Origin: Anaerolineae bacterium
GTDB lineage: Bacteria; Chloroflexota; Anaerolineae; SSC4; Amarolineaceae
Direction: 5' to 3'
Assembly (NCBI GenBank): GCA_013693795.1
Contig: CP059258.1
Span: forward strand, 2,320,758 to 2,327,650
DNA length: 6,893 bases
Position numbers and translations under genes: made by a program
Shown: piece after piece, positions 1-5,432 of the stretch
Numbering within the stretch: the first letter of the stretch is position 1
How the letters are laid out: the number at the start of each line of letters is the position of its first letter
The notes under the pieces: generated by a model
What the model saw: the letters and a program-made list of their open reading frames with translations, nothing else
What the model was told of the DNA's origin: nothing
The model's database searches: none

Positions 1-1
1 G

Positions 2-73
2 CTGGCGGCAGCTTACGATCTGATCGAAGCCTTCTGGCAGTCGCGCCAGCTTGGCGCGAGAGTAGAGCGATGA
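2..73 (+). CDS. C-terminal end of an unidentified upstream gene (partial)
   Basis: The frame starting at base 2 is open from the window edge to a TGA at 71-73 and gives 23 residues, beginning LAAAYDLIEAFWQSRQ and ending GARVER. The amphipathic helical character and the ATGA overlap of its stop with the next start (70-72) make it the likely end of a real gene in the same transcription unit. I do not recognise the family and too little is visible to assign a function. It is probably the first visible member of the operon that carries the caspase-like stub and the CHAT-NTPase gene. Confidence 0.5.
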   Translation: MAAAYDLIEAFWQSRQLGARVER

Positions 74-165
74 ACGGCAAGCGTTTCCTACCCGTCTTCA
101 GCATCCTGTTGTTGTTCATTTATACGCTCAGCTCGCCAGTGGAAGCAATCCAGTTCGTGAGATAG
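70..165 (+). CDS. 31-residue signal-peptide-like small protein
   Basis: This short frame starts at an ATG that overlaps the previous stop (ATGA, 70-73) and ends with TAG at 163-165. The peptide has a classical signal-peptide build: a basic start (MNGKR), a hydrophobic core (roughly residues 7-19, rich in L, I, F and V) and a small-residue region reading SPVEA followed by IQ, which resembles a signal peptidase I site. Only about six residues would remain after cleavage. It may be a genuine membrane microprotein, a gene cut short by a frameshift, or the fused ends of a larger secreted protein. No ribosome binding site is strong (GAGAG at 57-61). It sits 7 bases before the caspase-like start. 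Function unknown. Confidence 0.4.
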   Translation: MNGKRFLPVFSILLLFIYTLSSPVEAIQFVR

Positions 166-172
166 GTTATCC

Positions 173-304
173 ATGACCGACTTCACCCACTCCCTCGCCA
201 TCCTCATCGGCATCGACGCCTACGCCAACGGCATCCCGCGGCTGACCACGGCGATCAAGGACACGGCGCGGCCGGTGCGCACAGCAGACGAGGCCCACCC
301 ATGA
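173..304 (+). CDS. Truncated caspase-like (peptidase C14) N-terminus, 43 residues
   Basis: The ATG at 173 opens MTDFTHSLAILIGIDAYANG, followed by a short stretch with L-TTA-IKD. This is the usual first strand and loop of bacterial caspase/metacaspase domains (hydrophobic-IGI-DAY, then L.TA..DA). A full domain is about 200-250 residues and carries a catalytic GHG and a DxC motif. Here the frame stops at TGA 302-304 after residue 43, so both catalytic parts are absent. The last residues (RTADEAHP) run into a 4-base ATGA overlap with the large CHAT gene at 301, an organisation typical of translationally coupled genes. I infer an internal deletion that joined the caspase start to the end of the same or another gene. 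As written it cannot be a protease. The family call rests on the N-terminal motif only. Confidence 0.55.
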   Translation: MTDFTHSLAILIGIDAYANGIPRLTTAIKDTARPVRTADEAHP

Positions 305-462
305 CCCTCACCACCTACCACAACTTCGACCTCCTCCTCACCCGCGCCGGCGCGCTACAAGGCCATCGTCGTGGACGCGCCGGCGGGGAGGAGAGCGTGC
401 TCTTCGATCCGCCCTTCGCCGCGGGTGCGCTCCCACGTCTGGAGGGCCTGGCGCGCGCGTGA
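301..462 (+). CDS. Fragment: N-terminus of the CHAT protein
   Basis: The ATG at 301 overlaps the preceding TGA (ATGA). The first residues, MTLTTYHNFDLLLTRAG, then in the next frame (about 350-393) YKAIVVDAPAG, then back in the first frame SVLFDPPFAAGALPRLEG, form one continuous N-terminal region as seen at the head of CHAT-containing bacterial proteins (a recognition from memory). The frame closes at TGA 460-462. The excursion 1-2-1 lies at the GC-rich stretch near 350 and the GGGG at 393-396. The start has no strong Shine-Dalgarno site; coupling to the upstream stop is the likelier route of initiation. Confidence 0.5.
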   Translation: MTLTTYHNFDLLLTRAGALQGHRRGRAGGEESVLFDPPFAAGALPRLEGLARA

Positions 463-498
463 CGCGGCTCCGCCCGCTCCGCGGCCCGCGCCATCGGC

Positions 499-1587
499 GT
501 GGCCGATGACCCCGGCCCGGCCGCTGACCTGGCCGAGGTGGGCAGCCGGCTCTTCGCCGCGGTCTTCGCCGGCCCGGTGGGAACCCTGCTGGCCGCCAGC
601 CAGGCCAGCGTGGCCGCCGAGGACGCGGGCTGCGGCTGCGGCTGCGCTTCGAGGCGGACGCGGCCGGCTGGCCCTGCTGCCCTGGGAGACCCTCTACGAT
701 CCGGCCCAGGGCCATTTCGTGGGCCTGGGCGAGGCCTCCCCGTCCTGCGCTACCTGGCCCTGCCCCGCTCCCGCTCCGCGCTGCCGGTGAAACCGCCCCT
801 GCGCGTCCTGGCCGTGCTTGCCAGTCCGGCCAGCCTGCCGGCGCTGGACGTGGAACGGGAGTGGCAGGCGATCCAGGAGGCGTTAGCCGACCTGGTGGCC
901 GACGGCAAGTTCGTGCTGGAGCGGCTGGTCAGCCCCACCCTGGACGCACTCCAGCAACGGCTGTTGGGCGAGCCGGTGCACATCCTGCACTTCATCGGCC
1001 ACGGCGTCTTCGACGAGGCGGGCCAGGCCGGCGCTCTGGCCTTCGCCGATGCCCGCGGCCGGCCTCACCTGGTGCGGGGCGATGACCTGGCCAAGCTGCT
1101 GCGCAACCATCCCGCCGTGCGCCTGGCCTACCTCAACGCCTGCGAAGGCGCGCTGGCCGCCGGGGTCGGTCTTCACCGGCGTGGCGCAGGCGCTGGTGCG
1201 CGAGGGGCGCCAGCGGCCGTGGCCATGCAGGCCGAGATCAGCGACCCCGGCGCGATCGAGCTGGCCCGCACCTTCTACAGCGCCCTGGCCGCGGGCCGGC
1301 CGGTGGATGCCGCCCTCACCCAGGCGCGGGTCGCGCTCAGCGCCGCCGGCAGCCAGGAGTGGGCCATCCCGGTGCTCTTCAGCCGCTCGCCCGACAACCG
1401 CCTCTTCGACATCCGCCAGGTGCTGCCCACGCCCGACTGCCCCTACCCCGGCATGGTTCCCTTCAGCGAGGCACAGCGGGAGCTGTTCTTCGGCCGCGAC
1501 CGGGAGATCGAGGAGGCGACCGCGCGGCTGCGCCAGCACCCTTCCTGGCGGTCATCGGCGCATCGGGCAGCGGCAAGTCGTCGCTGA
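499..1587 (+). CDS. Fragment: CHAT (caspase-HetF-associated) protease domain and start of the NTPase
   Basis: This is the best preserved part of the gene. CHAT domains are caspase-fold cysteine proteases with a His-Cys dyad. The His motif reads HILHFIGHG, with the catalytic His in GHG at 1000-1002; the Cys motif reads LAYLNACEGA, with Cys at 1141-1143. Just upstream, LALLPWETLYDP (read at 668-703 in another frame) is the usual strand before the protease core. Downstream, AVAMQAEISD, ARTFYSALAAG and EWAIPVLF complete the domain. The segment VFTGVAQALVREG (1165-1205) is in the +2 frame, flanked by GGGG runs. From 1441 the frame enters the NTPase with PYPGMVPF and FFGRDREIEE, a hallmark of nSTAND1 proteins. 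The GTG at 499 is only the first start in this fragment; the true start is 301. Role: probable effector that cuts a cellular protein when the NTPase is activated (inference). Confidence 0.75.
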   Translation: MADDPGPAADLAEVGSRLFAAVFAGPVGTLLAASQASVAAEDAGCGCGCASRRTRPAGPAALGDPLRSGPGPFRGPGRGLPVLRYLALPRSRSALPVKPPLRVLAVLASPASLPALDVEREWQAIQEALADLVADGKFVLERLVSPTLDALQQRLLGEPVHILHFIGHGVFDEAGQAGALAFADARGRPHLVRGDDLAKLLRNHPAVRLAYLNACEGALAAGVGLHRRGAGAGARGAPAAVAMQAEISDPGAIELARTFYSALAAGRPVDAALTQARVALSAAGSQEWAIPVLFSRSPDNRLFDIRQVLPTPDCPYPGMVPFSEAQRELFFGRDREIEEATARLRQHPSWRSSAHRAAASRR

Positions 1588-1793
1588 TCAACGCCGGCGT
1601 CATCCCGGCCCTGCGCAAATCCCGGCGCAGCGGCGCGGACGAATGGGAGATCAAGACCATGCGGCCCAGCGACCGCCGCACCCCGTCCGGCCAGGCCGCG
1701 CCCATGCAGGCCCTGGCGGAGCTGCTGGACCTGGCGCCCGACGGTCAGCTTCCCAATCTCCCCCTCTCCCCCTCCCCCATCTCCCATCCTCCA
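1542..1793 (+). CDS. Fragment: nSTAND1-like NTPase, Walker A region
   Basis: In the third frame the sequence continues directly from the FFGR motif with FLAVIGASGSGKSSLINAG. The Walker A/P-loop GASGSGKSS lies at 1557-1583, with the nucleotide-binding Lys at 1575-1577. The following VIPALRK is typical of the nSTAND1 group, whose members are STAND ATPases that act as conformational switches. The next part (EWEIKTMRPSDRRTP, then ALAELLDLAPDG) is the normal run-up to Walker B. It then passes into a G-free pyrimidine tract (1749-1797) that translates as low-complexity Pro/Ser/Leu sequence and does not resemble the family, so the domain is interrupted or expanded there. The frame enters near CCC at 1539-1541. 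Confidence 0.7.
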
Positions 1794-1797
1794 CTCT
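1749..1797 (+). repeat. G-free pyrimidine tract with five C-runs (G-quadruplex potential on the - strand)
   Basis: These 49 bases contain no G on the + strand and only five A. C-runs of at least three lie at 1752-1754, 1760-1764, 1768-1772, 1774-1778 and 1783-1785, separated by 1 to 5 bases. The complementary strand therefore fulfils the usual G3+N1-7 quadruplex rule with a spare run. It lies between Walker A and Walker B of the NTPase, where it encodes low-complexity P/S/L residues. It may be a small insertion, an expanded repeat, or a place where sequencing failed. Confidence 0.6.
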
Positions 1798-1800
1798 GCT

Positions 1801-2058
1801 CTCGTGGACCAGTTCGAGGCTCTTCACCCTGGCCGCGGTCGACGAGGCGCAGGCCTTCCTGACCGCGCTGGGCCCTGAGCGGCCGGCCCAATCTCGCCAT
1901 CCTGCTCACCGCCCGCGCCGACTTCTACCCCGGCTGATGGCCTGCACCCTCTGGCCGGCCATCAAGGGCAACCGGCTGGGCTGCCGCCGCTGGGCGACGA
2001 TGAGCTGGGCGGCCATCGTCGAGCCGGCCAACCGGGTGGGCGTAACCGTGGACGGGCG
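1801..2058 (+). CDS. Fragment: NTPase Walker B to sensor region, five frame changes
   Basis: Walker B is recognisable as LVDQFEA (1801-1821, first frame) with the Asp at 1807-1809. The reading then moves to LFTLAAVDEAQAFLTALG (from 1820, second frame), NLAILLTARADFYP (1890-1931, third frame), RLMACTLWPAIKGNRL (1931-1978, second frame), LPPLGDDEL (1981-2007, first frame) and AAIVEPANRVGVTVDG (from 2012, second frame). Joined, this is the expected second half of an nSTAND1 ATPase domain, including the T-x-R-x-DFY sensor segment and the EPA motif. Each change lies beside a short G or C run. No functional product is possible from the sequence as written, but all expected key residues are present. 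Confidence 0.65.
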
Positions 2059-2388
2059 CTGGCGGTCAAGCTGATCGCCGACGCTAGCGGCCAGAAGGGC
2101 GTGCTGCCGCTGGTGCAGGAGACGCTGGTGCTGCTGTGGGACAAGGTAGCGGAGCGGCAGTTGGGGTTGAAGGCCTACCAGGCGATGGCGCAGGATGGAC
2201 GCAGCGGTCTGCAAGTGGCCATCGACCGCCGGGCCAGCATCGTCTACGACAACCTGCCCGCGGCGGCCCAGGCCATCGCCCGCCGCATCTTCCTGCGCCT
2301 GGTGCAGTTCGGCGAGGGCCGGGCCGACACCCGTCGCCAGCAGACGGCCGCGGGCTGCGGGCCAGCGACGACGACCCGCGCTCTTTGA
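2056..2388 (+). CDS. Fragment: helical domain after the NTPase
   Basis: The first frame reads ALAVKLIADASGQKG, then LPLVQETLVLLWDKV, LGLKAYQAMAQDGRSG and AIDRRASIVYDNLP, ending in IFLRLVQFGEG. This is the all-helical lid/winged-helix region that follows the ATPase core in nSTAND1 proteins (the LPLVQ-LLW motif is characteristic). It ends at TGA 2386-2388 after a frame change near the GGG at 2352-2354. The true continuation LRASDDDP is in the third frame at 2355-2378. A GTG at 2101 could be mistaken for a start but lies inside the conserved motif. Confidence 0.65.
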   Translation, partial: ALAVKLIADASGQKGVLPLVQETLVLLWDKVAERQLGLKAYQAMAQDGRSGLQVAIDRRASIVYDNLPAAAQAIARRIFLRLVQFGEGRADTRRQQTAAGCGPATTTRAL

Positions 2389-2617
2389 GCAGACCCTGGC
2401 GCAGTTGACCGCGAGCCGCCTGCTGACCGCCAGCGGCGAAGCGGGCGATCCCAACCGCCGGATAGACATCGCCCACGAGGCGCTGATCGCCGGCTGGCCG
2501 CGGCTGCAAGAGTGGCTGAACCAGCGCCGCGCGGCCGAGGGTACCCGCCGCCGGTTGGAGGAAGGCGACCGAGTGGGTGGCTGCGGAGAAGCGCGGCGGC
2601 CTGCTGGACGAGTATGA
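2381..2617 (+). CDS. Fragment: end of the STAND helical domain
   Basis: In the second frame this fragment reads LFEQTLAQLTASRLLTASG, then RRIDIAHEALIAGWPRLQEW (2459-2518), followed by a charged helix (NQRRAAEGTRRRLEE). The hydrophobic-x-AHEALI-x-WPRL motif is a well-known signature at the end of the STAND ATPase module in WD40-containing bacterial proteins. After about 2564 the frame is wrong (ends in TGA at 2615-2617). The true continuation is WVAAEKRGGLLDEYELQEAE in the third frame from 2574. Confidence 0.65.
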   Translation, partial: LFEQTLAQLTASRLLTASGEAGDPNRRIDIAHEALIAGWPRLQEWLNQRRAAEGTRRRLEEGDRVGGCGEARRPAGRV

Positions 2618-2660
2618 GTTGCAGGAGGCGGAGGGCTGGCTGGCAGGGGAGGACGCGGGG
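2565..2660 (+). CDS. Fragment: linker helix before the coiled coil
   Basis: The third frame gives ATEWVAAEKRGGLLDEYELQ and then EAEGWLAGEDAG, a charged helical linker that bridges the AHEALI motif and the coiled coil. It is entered near 2564 and left near the GGGG at 2657-2660, after which the second frame continues with LGVSQALLDLVTVSRETLTQ. No catalytic role is expected. Confidence 0.55.
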
Positions 2661-2680
2661 AGCTGGGCGTCAGCCAGGCG

Positions 2681-3520
2681 TTGCTGGACCTGGTGACTGT
2701 CAGTCGGGAAACGCTGACCCAGATCGCCGCCGAAAAGGAAGCTCAACGCCAACGAGAGCTGGGGCAGGCGCAGAAACTGGCCGAGGAGCAGCGGCTGCGG
2801 GCGGAGGAGGGAGAGAAGTCAGCGCGGGTTGCGCAAGCGGCTGATCCTGGCTGCAACCATCGGGGTAGTCGCGCTCACGCTCGGAGTGATCGCCCTGTGG
2901 TTCGCAGTGCAGTCGCAAAACAGCGAGAAAAAGCCCAACTCGAAGCCCAACGAGCGCGCTCCAATGAATTGGCAGCAAATGCGCAGGTGGAACTCGCTCA
3001 AACCCCACCCGACCATTCACTTGCTCTCCTGTTGGCGACCGAATCAAGCAAGATCAGGCAGGCGGATAGCGAGTCCGCGGTATTCCCTGCCAGCTTCCGT
3101 GCTCTTGTAGAAAGTGTCGTGGCCGCGCCAGACTATAGATTGTCGCTGCCCCCGCATCTTCACTCAGGCGCCATCAACTCGATCGCGTTCAGCCCACAGT
3201 GTTTACGACCTGCGCCATCCGAAGGCCGGCCCTGCCCGCGGGCGCTGCTCACCACCGGAGATGAAACGGCGCGGCTGTGGGATTCCGAAACCATGCAGCA
3301 GCTTGGACAACCCCTCGGCCATAGCAGCGAGGTGTTTTACGCACAATTTAGCTTCGATGGCAGCCGAATCTTGACGCAGGACATGGACGGGACACTGTAC
3401 GTCTGGAAGGTGTCGGAAGATGGGCGTCTGCTTCAGAAAATAAACCCTGCGAAGTTGTCGTTGGCGGTCGGCCTCACCCCGGACGGCCAAGAGGTGATGG
3501 CCGTCCTGCAGAGGGCGTGA
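2681..3520 (+). CDS. Fragment: coiled coil, juxtamembrane linker and first WD40 units
   Basis: The second frame gives a Glu/Gln/Arg/Lys-rich coiled coil (IAAEKEAQRQRELGQAQK, then LAEEQRLRAEE, up to about 2824). From 2825 to 2930 this frame is not the coding one: the membrane helix is in the third frame. The second frame resumes with EKAQLEAQRARSNELAANAQ and HSLALLLATES, the usual linker before WD40 arrays in STAND proteins (LLLA-E). WD40-type units begin at about 3160: HSGAINSIAFSPQ...TGDETARLWD, GHSSEVFYAQFSFDGSRI...LYVWKV and LAVGLTPDGQEVMAVLQ. The region 3193-3240 fits the family poorly and may hide two more indels. The frame stops at 3518-3520; the real continuation is in the first frame. 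Confidence 0.7.
   Translation: MLDLVTVSRETLTQIAAEKEAQRQRELGQAQKLAEEQRLRAEEGEKSARVAQAADPGCNHRGSRAHARSDRPVVRSAVAKQREKAQLEAQRARSNELAANAQVELAQTPPDHSLALLLATESSKIRQADSESAVFPASFRALVESVVAAPDYRLSLPPHLHSGAINSIAFSPQCLRPAPSEGRPCPRALLTTGDETARLWDSETMQQLGQPLGHSSEVFYAQFSFDGSRILTQDMDGTLYVWKVSEDGRLLQKINPAKLSLAVGLTPDGQEVMAVLQRA
2841..2921 (+). other. Single transmembrane helix of the large protein (third frame)
   Basis: After a basic flank (LRKR, 2829-2840) the third frame encodes about 27 mostly hydrophobic residues: LILAATIGVVALTLGVIALW then FAV. It sits between two coiled-coil stretches, in the position where many STAND-WD40 proteins carry one membrane span. The frame change after it falls at the AAAAA run 2928-2932. 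The basic N-terminal flank favours an N-in, C-out topology, although the residues after the helix are also partly basic. Confidence 0.65.
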
Positions 3521-3714
3521 CACGAGTGTGGAGCGTTGCCACAGGTCGCGAGGCGCGGCAAATTCGTGCCGCCGCGGACGCCTGGCGCGCCATATTCAGC
3601 CCCGATTGGCGGACGCTGGCTGTGGTCACCGATCACGACGTGACCGTTGTCGTTCTCATTGATGTAGCGTCCGGCGCAGTGCGCAACCTTGCCGATAGGG
3701 CACGAAGTGGCTAA
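3517..3714 (+). CDS. Fragment: WD40 units 3-4
   Basis: The first frame reads VTRVWSVATGREARQI, which completes the unit begun by LTPDGQEVMAVLQ in the previous fragment, then WRAIFSPDWRTLAVVTDHDV and VVLIDVASGAVRNL. The GTG at 3517 overlaps the preceding stop, but the WD40 unit spans the junction, so this is a frameshift (GGG at 3511-3513) and not a new gene. The fragment ends at TAG 3712-3714 just after the GGG at 3698-3700; the coding continues in the second frame with GHEVAKLDFL. Confidence 0.6.
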   Translation: MTRVWSVATGREARQIRAAADAWRAIFSPDWRTLAVVTDHDVTVVVLIDVASGAVRNLADRARSG

Positions 3715-4018
3715 GCTGGACTTTCTGAGCAACGAGCAGCTTGTGGTTCAGAGCATCGAAAATCTGGATTTTGAGACTGAGACATCACTGTGGGATGTTG
3801 GCGATGGCCATCGTCTTCCCGCTCCTCCAATTGCCGCCCTTAGTGAGCGCTTGCCTGGCGATTTCATGGCTACCCAATTCATCCTTCCGTCGGGGAGACT
3901 GTGCGCTTCGAGGATGACACAGACACGTCCAGCCCGGACAGTGCGGCCACCCCGTGGTCCGGCATCACCTTGTCCGGCATGGAGTCGCTCCTCGGGCATC
4001 TATCGGCCACGGCGCTGA
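3689..4018 (+). CDS. Fragment: WD40 unit 5
   Basis: Between about 3702 and 3892 the second frame encodes a WD40-type unit: GHEVAKLDFLSNEQLVVQ, then ETSLWDVGDGHRLPAPPI, followed by a loop (GDFMATQFILPSG). After the GGGG at 3893-3896 this frame loses coding character. The authentic sequence moves to the first frame with TVRFEDDTDTSSPDS. Only the first two thirds of the fragment are real. Confidence 0.55.
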   Translation: MPIGHEVAKLDFLSNEQLVVQSIENLDFETETSLWDVGDGHRLPAPPIAALSERLPGDFMATQFILPSGRLCASRMTQTRPARTVRPPRGPASPCPAWSRSSGIYRPRR

Positions 4019-4206
4019 ATTCAGACCCGACCGGCACCCTCATCGTAGCCGGCGGCGAGAGGGGCAACATCATGGCGTGGGAATTACCATCGGTCTACTC
4101 GATGGTCTCCCGACCGCTTCGACCGGACCTGTGGGGGCATATCGGCGATGGCGTTCGGGGCGCAGGGCAAGCGCATCCTGACCGGCGGCGGGGGCGGCGG
4201 GCTTGA
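3901..4206 (+). CDS. Fragment: WD40 unit 6
   Basis: The first frame from about 3898 gives an acidic Ser/Thr-rich loop (FEDDTDTSSPDSAATPW), then LLGHLSATALNSDPTGTLIV and AGGERGNIMAWELP, a clear WD40 unit ending near 4089. Downstream of this the coding passes to the third frame (TIGLLDGLPTASTGPVG, about 4086-4135) and then, at the GGGGG run 4133-4137, to the second frame. The last 35 or so codons of this open frame are therefore not native. Confidence 0.55.
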   Translation: MRFEDDTDTSSPDSAATPWSGITLSGMESLLGHLSATALNSDPTGTLIVAGGERGNIMAWELPSVYSMVSRPLRPDLWGHIGDGVRGAGQAHPDRRRGRRA

Positions 4207-4273
4207 TCTCTGGGACGCCGCCACGGGCGAACGGCTGCTGGCCCTCCCCGCAGCCATGGAGCGAGTGGATTGA
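4151..4273 (+). CDS. Fragment: WD40 unit 7
   Basis: The second frame encodes AFGAQGKRILTGGGGGGLDL followed by WDAATGERLLALPAAMERVD and a TGA at 4271-4273. The six-glycine run comes from a G-rich stretch (4180-4200) and occupies the turn that normally carries a few small residues, so it may be inflated or miscalled. The next unit starts in the third frame at 4266 (WIDQVALSDDG), overlapping this stop. Confidence 0.5.
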   Translation, partial: AFGAQGKRILTGGGGGGLDLWDAATGERLLALPAAMERVD

Positions 4274-4370
4274 TCAGGTTGCACTCAGCGACGATGGGAG
4301 TCTGGCGGCGGCTCTGTCGCACAATCTTGGTTTGGGGGTGTGGGACACCCGAACCGAGCAGCCCTGCCCG
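4266..4370 (+). CDS. Fragment: WD40 unit 8
   Basis: The third frame encodes WIDQVALSDDGSLAAALSHN and LGLGVWDTRTEQP, a regular WD40 unit. Coding then moves to the second frame for RTFTEDDWPARILSF (about 4372-4415) and to the first frame from about 4415. The third-frame reading beyond 4370 (to a TGA at 4695-4697) is a shadow. Confidence 0.5.
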
Positions 4371-5244
4371 GCAGGACATTCACCGAAGACGACTGGCCGG
4401 CGCGTATTCTTTCATTCCCAGCGGCGCCGATCTTCTGGGTCCACCATCCGAAACGCCTCGCCTGCTGGTGCTCGGAGCGGACACCGGACGCGTCTACCTG
4501 TACGATCCGCTTTCAGGCGCGATTCGACGTCCCTTCGAGGACGACTGCGAGACGCATACGCACATGGCGCTCAGCCAGGATGGCGGCACCCTGGTGCTGG
4601 CTTGCGAGGAAGGAAAAATCCGGGTGTGGCGGGCAGGCGCCGATGCCCCCACCCTCGATGGCGTGCCGCCAAGGGCGATCATGGCCCTCTACGCTGATGG
4701 GGCGGATGGCTCCTTTCGGGTGTTGTTCAGAGACGGAGATATTTGGGATTCGAGACGAGGGCGCGACAACTATCAGCGTCCGAACACCGGCCTAGCTTCG
4801 GCCGAGTCTGCCGCGTTCAGCCCAAACGGCCGCCAACTCATGCTCACGGCAGGCGATCAGATGCGGCTGGTAGATGTCAAGTCCGGCGAGACTCTGCTGA
4901 ACTGGCGTCACCGACCGCAGGGTACCTACAGCGGCGGGACGACCGCTGACTTCTCGCCCGACGGACAGACCATTGCCACGTTAGGTCTTGATGCCCGCAT
5001 CAGGTTGTGGGCCGTCGGTCCCGGTGCACGCAAATACCTGACGTCTTCTGAGCTTCCTGCGGTGCTGCCAGCCTCCTACTGTGCGACGCCGGATCATGCC
5101 GATTGCCTGACAATCATCGGACGTTTTTGGACTCCAAGATGGGGTATACCGGTCTGGGAAACAAGCGCGGGACAAGCGGCTGCCGTCGCGCAGATGCCAA
5201 TCAGCCCGACGTTGGGCGTCACCCCGATGGCAGCTACGCTGTAA
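4270..5244 (+). CDS. Fragment: WD40 units 9-15, longest intact stretch of the array
   Basis: From about 4420 the first frame is uninterrupted for some 780 bases. Units can be read as: SGADLL...TPRLLVLGADTGRVYLYDP; HMALSQDGGTLVLACEEGK then IRVWRAG; ALYADGADGSFRVLFRDGD; ESAAFSPNGRQLMLTAGDQ then RLVDVKSGETLLNW; TADFSPDGQTIATLGLDAR then IRLWAVG; and CLTIIGRF...IPVWETSAG. The blades follow the usual order (hydrophobic-SPDG-ALLA-DG-xLWD). Near 5125-5145 the phrase would fit better as FLDSKMG, which needs two compensating indels at TTTTT and GGGG. The frame is lost at the CCCC run near 5222-5225. WD40 propellers bind other proteins or ligands; the ligand cannot be read from the sequence. Confidence 0.7.
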   Translation: MIRLHSATMGVWRRLCRTILVWGCGTPEPSSPARQDIHRRRLAGAYSFIPSGADLLGPPSETPRLLVLGADTGRVYLYDPLSGAIRRPFEDDCETHTHMALSQDGGTLVLACEEGKIRVWRAGADAPTLDGVPPRAIMALYADGADGSFRVLFRDGDIWDSRRGRDNYQRPNTGLASAESAAFSPNGRQLMLTAGDQMRLVDVKSGETLLNWRHRPQGTYSGGTTADFSPDGQTIATLGLDARIRLWAVGPGARKYLTSSELPAVLPASYCATPDHADCLTIIGRFWTPRWGIPVWETSAGQAAAVAQMPISPTLGVTPMAATL

Positions 5245-5432
5245 TTAGAGCAGCGGACAACCGACTGTGCGTCTGGGACGTGGCAGCGGCTCAGGAGACC
5301 AGTTGCCTCTCCAGCGAGCAAAACCCACAACGCATCTGGGAGATGGCTATCGGGAACACGGAGCCACGCTGGCGACCTGGGATGAACGTGAGTTGCGTCT
5401 GTGGCGGCTGCCTGATCTGGAGCCAGGCCTGA
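5103..5432 (+). CDS. Fragment: WD40 units 15-16 (third frame)
   Basis: Only the middle of this open frame (about 5224-5345) is native: PDGSYAVIRAADNRLCVWDV then AAAQETSCLSSEQNPQRIWE. It directly continues ISPTLGV from the previous fragment. After the GGG at 5352-5354 the coding switches to the second frame (TLATWDERELRLWRLPDLEP). The start codon at 5103 is a coincidence of the shifted frame. Confidence 0.5.
   Translation: MPDNHRTFLDSKMGYTGLGNKRGTSGCRRADANQPDVGRHPDGSYAVIRAADNRLCVWDVAAAQETSCLSSEQNPQRIWEMAIGNTEPRWRPGMNVSCVCGGCLIWSQA

Noticed and set aside
371..790. 139-codon + strand open frame as a gene of its own
   Set aside because: Only its ends are native (VVDAPAG and LALLPWETLYDP); the middle is Arg/Pro/Trp-rich out-of-frame sequence. 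It is a frame of the CHAT gene.
883..1539. 218-codon open frame on the - strand
   Set aside because: Lies exactly opposite the CHAT domain; its translation has no domain logic and is explained by the high GC content and codon bias of the + strand gene.
1906..2752. Two long - strand open frames (1906-2469 and 2084-2752)
   Set aside because: Opposite the NTPase and helical domain, low-complexity Arg/Ala/Pro/Ser products, no start signals; shadows of the + strand.
2928..2932. AAAAA as a programmed ribosomal frameshift site
   Set aside because: A single slippery-looking run among about 30 frame changes, without a clear downstream structure; error or decay explains it better.
4180..4200. G-rich run encoding six glycines as a functional repeat
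   Set aside because: It fits a WD40 turn and is short; more likely ordinary loop coding or a miscalled G-rich stretch.
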